Shown here: positions 59,701-64,000 of the stretch, piece after piece
Layout: every line of letters starts with the position of its first letter
How positions within the stretch are numbered: the first letter of the stretch is position 1
Assembly (NCBI GenBank): GCA_030159075.1
Contig: BROG01000554.1
Location: 5,001-69,000 of the forward strand
Origin: Atrina japonica
Lineage: Eukaryota > Mollusca > Bivalvia > Pterioida > Pinnidae
Length of the DNA stretch: 64,000 nucleotides
Direction: 5' to 3'
Notes under the pieces: model-generated
The model's database searches: none
What the model saw: the letters and a program-made list of their open reading frames with translations, nothing else
What the model was told of the DNA's origin: nothing
Program-made: the position numbers and the translations under genes

Positions 59701-60251
59701 ACGGGCCGGGGAGTATCACAGTTTATGGAATGAATCTCAAAAATACATACACTACCGTATCTCTAGCCCAGTATGATAACCAACAGCTACATGTTTATTT
59801 AATGACTGCACCTGGAAATGATCTAAAGTCGAGGTAAGTGTATTCAGGGTTTCCATATCATTGTAGTAGTTAATCTTGAATTGGTGTATATCAGTATTTT
59901 ATTGTAAAGAAATCCTCCCCTGTCATCACCAAAAAGTACTTTGACAGAATTTCTGCACCTTATTTCAATCAAACAGCAACATTTTGTCATAAATACAATT
60001 TACTCTTGTCATAAAATTGAGAAATTTACTGAAATGTCTTTGTCAAGATGATGTGGAACCTGAGTTAATACATTGTAACATGAATTATTTTCAGATTTGT
60101 TAGTCTTAATGGTGAAGTTTTAATGATGGAATCTGATACCAAACTACCAGATCTACAAAGACCATTAATTATGCAAGGAAAAGTGCTGTTGCCTCCGTAT
60201 TCTTATGTCTTCATCGTCATTCCAGAAGCAAATGCGGCAGTCTGTCTTTAA
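38625..60251 (+). CDS. HPSE: Heparanase (GH79 endo-beta-glucuronidase), with duplicated exon 4 and a damaged exon 6 end
   Basis: Heparanase cleaves heparan-sulfate chains in lysosomes and at the cell surface or matrix. Seen: signal peptide [32 protein letters not shown]; short linker; [19 protein letters not shown] (proton-donor Glu); [18 protein letters not shown] (nucleophile Glu, residue ~303); WLDKMGLAA...[16 protein letters not shown]-terminal beta domain ending [16 protein letters not shown]. Coding pieces: 38625-38791, 42788-42990, 44754-44927, 47087-47261 or 47333-47513, 51987-52037, 56386-56546, 57216-57330, 58555-58670, 59699-59833, 60095-60251. Every junction phase agrees except 56546/57216, where ~11 conserved residues and the donor are missing and a SINE fragment sits instead. 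HPSE2-type proteins are a less likely identity, because both catalytic Glu contexts are intact. Confidence 0.93.
38814..39530. mobile_element. 717-bp near-perfect foldback element with 10-bp target duplication
   Basis: The two ~340-bp halves are almost identical in inverted orientation. Ends read cacttaaatacgcctgc and its complement, with repeated tacgcctgc words. Exact direct repeats ggtattaacg flank it (38804-38813 and 39531-39540). Long inverted repeats plus a ~10-bp duplication fit a non-autonomous Mutator-like element (inference). It starts only 22 bp after the exon 1 donor. Confidence 0.92.
39541..41330. other. HPSE intron 1, middle
   Basis: AT-rich with poly-T runs. No exon is missing between exons 1 and 2, as the protein alignment is continuous. 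Confidence 0.6.
41331..41935 (+). repeat. Degenerate ~160-bp tandem repeat in intron 1
   Basis: About four diverged units sharing ctttgaaaattcacac, atcagttttctgcacctttt and cttgaagattttgatttgat (near 41365, 41525, 41690, 41860). Confidence 0.8.
41941..42245 (+). repeat. 109-bp tandem repeat, ~2.8 copies
   Basis: Units start ttgatgaatgcatatatgtg at 41941, 42050 and 42159, spaced exactly 109 bp, with almost no divergence, so recently duplicated. Confidence 0.93.
42788..42990 (+). CDS. HPSE: HPSE exon 2 (residues 56-124), contains linker region
   Basis: Encodes [20 protein letters not shown], then [13 protein letters not shown], a short polar linker with HQRNKRD, then [10 protein letters not shown] with an N-glycosylation motif (NFT). 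The linker is about half as long as the ~48 residues removed from vertebrate proheparanase. Acceptor tttttcag, donor gtatgt, exit phase 1. Confidence 0.95.
43060..43310. repeat. Dispersed 'agaccac' repeat
   Basis: Carries gtaagaccacattctgaaaa twice-like and ends aagacaggttccattc. Same family as 22705-22935. Confidence 0.7.
44193..44688. mobile_element. Short MITE split by a nested insertion
   Basis: Left half cttaactcgttgacctctga (44193-44260) and right half ccagtccaaatatgtcttta (44645-44688) belong to the TTAACTC family (compare 60797-60893). The element at 44261-44644 sits between them. Confidence 0.75.
44261..44644. mobile_element. 384-bp nested terminal-inverted-repeat element
   Basis: Left end gtcaccaaatgtactcaata; right end (complement gtcaccaaatttattcaata), ~32-bp inverted repeats including tactcaagctcaac-type sequence. 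Inserted in the host MITE at 44193-44688. Confidence 0.85.
44754..44927 (+). CDS. HPSE: HPSE exon 3 (residues 124-182), ends within the proton-donor Glu codon
   Basis: 174 nt. Encodes [20 protein letters not shown], then [20 protein letters not shown] and ...[11 protein letters not shown] plus the G of the next codon. The same codon is completed as Glu by either of the two downstream exons. Confidence 0.96.
45107..45690. repeat. GGTGACC-type dispersed repeat
   Basis: Starts aagtcaccttagccaaagcc, contains ttctcaagaaccagtgggcc and ends near cattggggccccctg. Shorter relative of the element at 49617-51848. Confidence 0.7.
45691..46379. other. HPSE intron 3, unassigned
   Basis: No exon. Short cttgtcc repeats near 45812-45972 look like a decayed tandem or foldback piece (ctgcaggacatgtagt at the left, tgcaaaatggacttgtcctg at the right). 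Confidence 0.45.
46380..46570. repeat. Dispersed 'agaccac' repeat
   Basis: Starts aagtggaacctgtcatgaaa and ends agacatgttccactgt, so the ends are inverted. Confidence 0.75.
47087..47261 (+). CDS. HPSE: HPSE exon 4A (mutually exclusive), proton-donor exon with basic loop
   Basis: 175 nt, phase 1 in, 2 out. Completes Glu then [20 protein letters not shown], ...[19 protein letters not shown] and SYFSG. Keeps the NEPN motif and an N-glycosylation site (NVT). The NKKR cluster aligns with the basic heparin-binding loop of vertebrate heparanase. Acceptor tctttccag (good), donor gtgtgt (moderate). Confidence 0.93.
47333..47513 (+). CDS. HPSE: HPSE exon 4B (mutually exclusive), alternative proton-donor exon without basic loop
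   Basis: 181 nt, phase 1 in, 2 out, as for 4A. Completes Glu then [20 protein letters not shown], ...[20 protein letters not shown] and AIEFYGG. Keeps N-E-P, an N-glycosylation site (NIT) at the matching place and the I-GPS core, but has LLNMPAIE where 4A has LNKKRTDS. Open throughout; acceptor attttttcag, donor gtatgc. Only 71 bp of intron separate it from 4A. Confidence 0.9.
47625..47765. repeat. Dispersed 'agaccac' repeat
   Basis: Starts acagttgaacctggcttgtg, ends ctagacatgttccactatac. Confidence 0.7.
47766..49254. other. HPSE intron 4, first part
   Basis: Contains a (CA)n run near 47840-47871 and repeat-like text (tggccctttgaacttcaatt) of decayed dispersed repeats. No exon. Confidence 0.5.
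49255..49615. repeat. Dispersed 'agaccac' and 'aaactccacctc' repeats
   Basis: Two overlapping families: gtcttatgagaccactgtca (49263 on), and cagtcaaacttgcattaaac (49372 on), closing with agacaggttctactat. Confidence 0.65.
49617..51848. mobile_element. ~2.2-kb repeat element with GGTCACCTGACC ends and internal tandem units
   Basis: Left end taggtcacctgaccgaaagg; right end tactcaggtgaccgttaagg then gggcctcttg. The interior has ~450-bp units, each with caacaatgggaatgac (near 49880, 50325, 50775), aaaacggccccactaggg-like text and agatttcaacca. No protein domain. Right part 51010-51848 is unique sequence. Located in HPSE intron 4. Confidence 0.75.
51987..52037 (+). CDS. HPSE: HPSE exon 5, 51-nt exon
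   Basis: Encodes (G)[16 protein letters not shown], matching the FLKAGG segment before HHYYLNG in vertebrates. Phase 2 in and out, fitting both 4A and 4B. Confidence 0.95.
52200..53170 (-). repeat. 156-bp tandem repeat, open on the minus strand
   Basis: About five units; gaagtttgttac-like anchors at 52489, 52645, 52800, 52957. As 156 = 3 x 52, a 234-codon minus-strand frame (52184-52888) reads a 52-residue repeat with [12 protein letters not shown] and LSENVIC. Unit copies also lie at 54520-54870 and 58205-58325. Judged a repeat element, not a proven gene. Confidence 0.85.
53171..54519. other. HPSE intron 5, unassigned
   Basis: No exon. The plus-strand frames near 53435-53660 lack domains and splice support. 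Confidence 0.5.
54520..55045 (-). repeat. Diverged units of the 156-bp repeat plus tail
   Basis: Two units with gaagtttacctttgaagtct and acattttcagagagac anchors, closed by aaaatccctttgggatctct, which resembles the gggcctcttg end of the 49617-51848 element. Confidence 0.7.
55046..56385. other. HPSE intron 5, remainder
   Basis: AT-rich. Around 55110-55195 there is a decayed relative of the ctaccgattt-rich end of the 25644-26815 element. No exon seen. Confidence 0.45.
56386..56546 (+). CDS. HPSE: HPSE exon 6, catalytic nucleophile exon; 3' end disrupted
   Basis: Encodes (H)[19 protein letters not shown], then ...[14 protein letters not shown]. Glu in GET is the GH79 nucleophile. In vertebrates the segment continues G-A-P-L-L-S-D-T-F-A-A-G-F-M. 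Here the frame continues [12 protein letters not shown] into a SINE fragment and stops at 56756. The possible donor at 56547 gives phase 1; the next exon needs phase 2. End coordinate is therefore uncertain. Confidence 0.85.
56549..56625 (-). mobile_element. SINE fragment fused to HPSE exon 6
   Basis: gtcccactcaaaatatttct and caaattttggcctatgctcg match the 3' body of the SINEs at 62930-63210 (same orientation) and 28067-28345 (opposite orientation), with an internal deletion. It begins exactly where conserved exon sequence ends and contains a strong but out-of-frame donor (catgtgagt, 56618-56626). Confidence 0.8.
57216..57330 (+). CDS. HPSE: HPSE exon 7
   Basis: Encodes [20 protein letters not shown], then [18 protein letters not shown], matching WLDKLG...MRQVFFGAGNYHLVD of vertebrates. 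Acceptor actatag, needs phase 2 entry; donor gtaagt, phase 0. Confidence 0.95.
57345..57420 (+). mobile_element. SINE fragment
   Basis: ggccggtggtctcttcccgg and gggttctcacctccgccatt match the body of the SINE at 59423-59665. It starts 15 bp after the exon 7 donor. Confidence 0.65.
57421..58554. other. HPSE intron 7
   Basis: No exon. Contains one unit of the 156-bp repeat at 58205-58325 (attgcattttcagagagagc, tggattttgttaccactact). Confidence 0.6.
58555..58670 (+). CDS. HPSE: HPSE exon 8
   Basis: Encodes [20 protein letters not shown], then [18 protein letters not shown]; corresponds to DYWLSLLFKKLVG in vertebrates. Phase 0 in, 2 out. Confidence 0.95.
58783..58875. repeat. Inverted repeat / small MITE
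   Basis: ccagacctatttccttgagg against ctgagggaaataggtctgga with a short loop, plus outer inverted ends (gattctggttcc / gaaacagaatct). Confidence 0.7.
59423..59665 (+). mobile_element. tRNA-derived SINE
   Basis: Head gcctccgtggcagagtggtt agagcatcgcac-type A box and gcatgttcaagccatgctgg B-box region, body gtgatctcttcccaggttta and ccaccactggccgccaccat, end tatgttgagtgtggtgtaaa. Ends about 35 bp before exon 9. Confidence 0.78.
59699..59833 (+). CDS. HPSE: HPSE exon 9
   Basis: Encodes [20 protein letters not shown], then [20 protein letters not shown] and DLKS; matches GDLTLYAINLHNVT... of the C-terminal beta domain. Acceptor gttacag, donor gtaagt. Confidence 0.94.
60095..60251 (+). CDS. HPSE: HPSE exon 10, last coding exon
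   Basis: Encodes [20 protein letters not shown], then [20 protein letters not shown] and [12 protein letters not shown], then TAA. Matches the conserved heparanase C-terminus (S-Y-x-F-x-V-I ... A-A-C-x). Confidence 0.95.
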
Positions 60252-61439
60252 GCCTCAATCATTTAGACATCAAGCATGTTAAGATATCTAAATTTTTGTT
60301 TATCTAGATTTTAAGATTTCGAAAATTTGAAGACTGAATTTTTTAATGTATATTAAGTTATATGTTATATAGGGTTAAGAATTAATGGTGGCATGAAGCC
60401 ATGTTAGATTAAAATTTTAGTTATATTTATTACCTGACTGGGACAAAATGTCTGGAGAGCAAAGGTCATAACCTGAGCATCATCCACGTTGTTTGACAAC
60501 AAAAACTTTAACTTTGGCTATATCTTTTGAAATGCAAGTAGTAAAGCATTAATATTTCACATGTGCAATCCTTATGATTTAACCTTTCCCTTTCAGATAG
60601 TACAATGACCTTTGACATCATGACCTAGATAATACCATTTGACCTACTTCATAGTCAAAATTTTGGAATCTGTGATACAATGCTGCAAGCTGTGAGCCAT
60701 GTTGTCTTCTGACAACTTTTGTATTATTTTACAAGTTTTACAGAAATTTAAAGACTTGTTGTTTTCTTAGTAGGTAACACACATTTGAAAATCATTTAAC
60801 TCATTTACCTTTGAAAAACAATGGATTCTTCTGTAAATCAATGACTTAGACTAGTCCAAATGTTTCTTTAGGGTTCAATGAGGTAAGAGTTAATGGATAT
60901 TGTTGTTTTAACTTTTGAGACTAGATGTAATATAATCAGACTTTTGAATCTCCACTTTGTTAGCTGTGTTTGTTGTCAGTGAACCTCATGTCTTTACAAC
61001 TTACAGGGCCATCTAGAAAAGTACTTGTTCTCAGACATTTTTTTACTTTACTTTTTTTCTGTAATGACTTTCTTGTAAGGTTTACCCAGCTTAAATTTTT
61101 ATTATGTAGATCACATCATCAGTTTATGCACATAGATTAAACAGATTAGGGGTCATCTCAAAACATACAAATGACACGATTTCCGGACTATGTTGATAGG
61201 TTTTCATGTTTTCTTTTTATTGATTATTGCCCTACTGTACAAAATTTATACATGAAATTTCCTTTGAATGTATGCATGCATCATTTTCCAATGACTCGTG
61301 GAACTGCTTCTTTGGCACTTGATCAACATTAGAACTAACAATAAGTATGTTCTCAGCTAATTTAACTTTAAATTTGATATATTTGATGATCTGCTGTCAG
61401 TATGTCAAACCTATTTGTATCATAGATATAGATTATTAT
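60252..61439 (+). other. HPSE 3' UTR and downstream
   Basis: No gene. A member of the TTAACTC MITE family lies at 60797-60893 (ttaactcatttacctttgaa to agggttcaatgaggtaag). Confidence 0.55.
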
Positions 61440-61554
61440 TATGACCATTTTCATTTCATATCCCTTATCAACCCTCAACTCCTATATCAGCCCTAGACCC
61501 TAGAGCTAATATGAGGTCGAGGATTGATATGGTATATGATGTGAAAATGGTCAT
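61440..61554. mobile_element. ~115-bp MITE
   Basis: tgaccattttcatttcatat against atgatgtgaaaatggtcatg: inverted ends around a ccctcaactcctatatcagc / gctaatatgaggtcgagg core. Confidence 0.75.
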
Positions 61555-61793
61555 GACTGGCAAACCATTCTCGAAACATTTCTGAGTCTTTGAAATAGTC
61601 AAGCACCATAATCCTGACTATGTTTTATAATACAATTTTTTTTTAAAACAACTGATATAACTGAAGCCTCGTTCTGATGTGGGCAATATAGATTATAGTT
61701 ATCACACTCCCTATTGGTATGGATGGCAAGTTTAGATAGTATCACATATGCAAAATTGCCATATTTAGTACGGAGTATATGATAAATAGAGAT

Positions 61794-61933
61794 TGTTATA
61801 TGAACATTTTGATATCATACTCATTCTCAGCCGGAGGTTCTTGATATCAGCCTGAGGGCTGAAGGCCAGAGGTTTGATATGAGAACCAAGGGCTGAGAAG
61901 GAGTGTGATATAAAAAATTGTCATATTATAAAC
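61794..61933. mobile_element. ~140-bp MITE related to 61440-61554
   Basis: gttatatgaacattttgata against aaaaattgtcatattataaa; the core has catactcattctcagcc inverted as ggctgagaaggagtgtg. Confidence 0.75.
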
Positions 61934-62929
61934 TTTTTTATCATGTGTTTAAATTACAAATTATAAAACATATTAAGATACAACAATAACAACATACTAA
62001 TTACAATATTTTGGCCGACAAAGAATTAATAATGCTTTTACTGTGTTCAGTTTCATGGTTTTGGATGACATTGAAAGAGCAGACAATGAAATGTACTGGA
62101 AACAAATGACACTTGAAATTCTTTTTTCTTTTCATTTATCGCAATATATAAATAAAGAAGTTCCAAGCAGGGGGTGCATTACAAGAATATTTAATTCATG
62201 GAGGTGCATTACGAATATAATTAATGCATGGGGGGCGTGTCAGTATCACATATACAAACGTCCTATCTAGTACAGACATATGATAAGGGAATTTAATATA
62301 TGGGTAGGTGGATGTATTATCATGCAGCAATAAAAAAAAAACACATACACCAAAATTTCAGAAACAAGGATTTGTCTGAGAACCAGATATATTTTTTAGT
62401 CTCATATTCATGTTATGTTGACACCTTGATCTATGCAAGTGCTCTGTATGTTTTTTGTGTTGAAAGCTTTTTTGGTAGAAAGCATTTTACGATTTTACTT
62501 ATTTTATTTTCCTATATTATTTGGTGTTCTGTGTGATGATCCGTTTATTTCTACAGTTGTAAGAGCTCAACATATATTTTGTTATCTACAAAGAGTGTTT
62601 TTCTCATCTCCAAAAAGGATTTTTTCTCCAGCCCCTTGTTGATAACTTTTATGCATTTGTTGCTTTCTCTCAGATATTTTCGTAGTCTGTGAACATTGTC
62701 GTGATTTGTCGCATCTGAATCTTGTGACATCAATTCTTTTGTTGATGTATTTATACTGCCGTCACATTCTGTTATTTTTATGCATTTATTGGACTCCCTC
62801 AAGTCACTGTGATGTACATTGTAGGATCTAGCCTAGAACAATTTATATCATTACCCCGCCACAGTAATTTCTTACTGTGTTGATACTGAAAACCATTATG
62901 CAGCACTCTCCACTGGTTTCCAATACACT
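61934..62929. other. Intergenic, no supported gene
   Basis: A small ggtgcatta tandem lies at 62165-62235. The minus-strand frame at 62551-62802 (83 codons) has an internal echo (RESNKCIK twice) but no family I recognise and no splice context, so it is left unannotated. Confidence 0.5.
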
Positions 62930-63210
62930 GTTTGTTTGTTTGTTTATTGTTGTTTAACGTCCCACTCAAGAATATGGAGACGTCACCAAATGCCGATGAA
63001 GGGCTTCAAATTTTGGCCTATGTTCGGCACTTACGGCCATTGAGCAGTGAGGGTTCTTTAACGTGCTGACACCTACTGTGACACGGGACCTCCAGTTTTT
63101 ACTATCTCATCCGAAAGACAGAAAACCAACCTGTCTCCGGAGGGACGTGAACTCACGACCTCACGATCCAGAGTCAAGCGCGCTACCGACTGAGCCAGGC
63201 TGGCTCCCGA
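62930..63210 (-). mobile_element. tRNA-derived SINE, minus strand
   Basis: Reverse of the 28067-28345 SINE: gttgtttaacgtcccactca, cttcaaattttggcctatgt, gcagtgagggttctttaacg, then a tRNA-like head ending in ccgactgagccaggctggct (A-box complement) and gaactcacgacctcacgatc (B-box side). Confidence 0.85.
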
Positions 63211-64000
63211 TACACTGTATCAATTACTTAACAAATAAGTTCACATAGAACCACAAAATGAAGAAAGTATTTTATGACCACATTGTTGTCAATGATGTAA
63301 TTTCCTGGTCAATGACCACATTGTTGTCAATGATGTAAATGTTATCAATTTTCTTCCTTGTCTTAATAGTTTCAATGAAAAAGGGTTATTCATGTTACAC
63401 TATGTTGCCATCTTTTATGTTGATGGACATACATGATTAAGCTGACAGTAGACCTTTTTTGTTGGCTCTTGTGATGATATTTTCTGTGCCAAGGCATTTG
63501 TAGTACATGTATATGTGAGATGTGTTGCAATCTAACTAAAAAGCAATCTCTCACTGCTCCCATTTTTTGATATTATGCAAAGAGGATCTAATGAAACCAC
63601 CTATGGGGTCACATGCAGATGACCTTGTACATGTGTTTTGTTTTTGACCAATGAAAATTGGACTTATGAAGTCTTGCAAATTTATCAAATGGAAAAGAAA
63701 TGTTAACATTTTAAACATTATAAACAACACGCAACACACAATATCTGGAAGTACAGAATTCTTTTCATAATCTTGGATAGGATCAAATTACCCAAGATAT
63801 TCAAAATGAATATTGCGGACTGACAATTTTCTTTATCATAAAATGAATTACATCTCTTTGCCATTTAGTTAACTTTCAAAATCTTTTAAGTCCCATTTTC
63901 ATGTGTCAAACATTACACACCTTCAAGTGGTTATTCGCATTTCACCCCATTGCAGGTTTCATTAGATTGTTTGTGCCACATACAGTGAAACCTGTATATA
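63211..64000. other. Intergenic, right edge
   Basis: A 38-bp tandem duplication lies at about 63274-63339 (atgaccacattgttgtcaat). The last bases (acagtgaaacctgtatata) look like the start of another dispersed repeat cut by the edge. No gene seen. Confidence 0.55.

Noticed and set aside
62551..62802. 83-residue minus-strand frame with RESNKCIK repeated
   Set aside because: No family, no splice context, and the internal echo suggests a short DNA duplication.

Overview
The window is eukaryotic: AT-rich DNA with two intron-rich genes on the + strand, no operons, and a very heavy load of tRNA-derived SINEs, small foldback/terminal-inverted-repeat elements, microsatellites and minisatellites. Protein similarity is to animal WDR91 and animal heparanase. 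The repeat style (tRNA-headed SINEs with a conserved central core, GGTCACCTGACC-type elements, frequent acatgtacatgta words) suggests a mollusc, probably a bivalve. The species call is inference.

Layout. 1-5.5 kb is intergenic: a 25-bp tandem repeat at the left edge, two small hairpin elements, and a minisatellite split by a 2.06-kb terminal-inverted-repeat element. 5.55-11.12 kb is one huge inverted repeat whose loop is a long TATG/CATA microsatellite; its right arm ends about 150 bp before the WDR91 start codon. 11,273-30,834 is a complete WDR91 gene (16 coding exons, 797 residues by my splice model). 30.8-38.6 kb is intergenic and holds small foldback elements, a decayed minus-strand Ty3/Gypsy polymerase gene, and a 440-bp inverted-repeat element that stops about 20 bp short of the next start codon. 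38,625-60,251 is a heparanase (GH79) gene with 10 coding positions, one of them represented by two alternative exons. 60.3-64 kb is intergenic with small inverted repeats and a SINE.

Most notable points. (1) The heparanase exon that carries the proton-donor glutamate is duplicated 71 bp apart. Both copies have the same splice phases; using both, or neither, gives an immediate stop codon, so the gene structure itself enforces mutually exclusive splicing. The copies differ in the segment matching the heparin-binding loop (basic in A, not basic in B). (2) WDR91 intron 3 is an AT-AC intron with a textbook U12-type 5' splice site. The same intron contains an 84-bp tandem array whose unit carries the intron's own U12-type branch-point and acceptor segment. 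(3) A SINE fragment replaces the end of the heparanase exon just after the catalytic nucleophile, and no splice path I can find restores the frame into the next exon. This copy may be broken, an inactive haplotype, or mis-assembled.

The two genes have unrelated jobs: WDR91 acts in endosome maturation (Rab7 / phosphoinositide control) and heparanase in heparan-sulfate degradation. Nothing suggests co-regulation.
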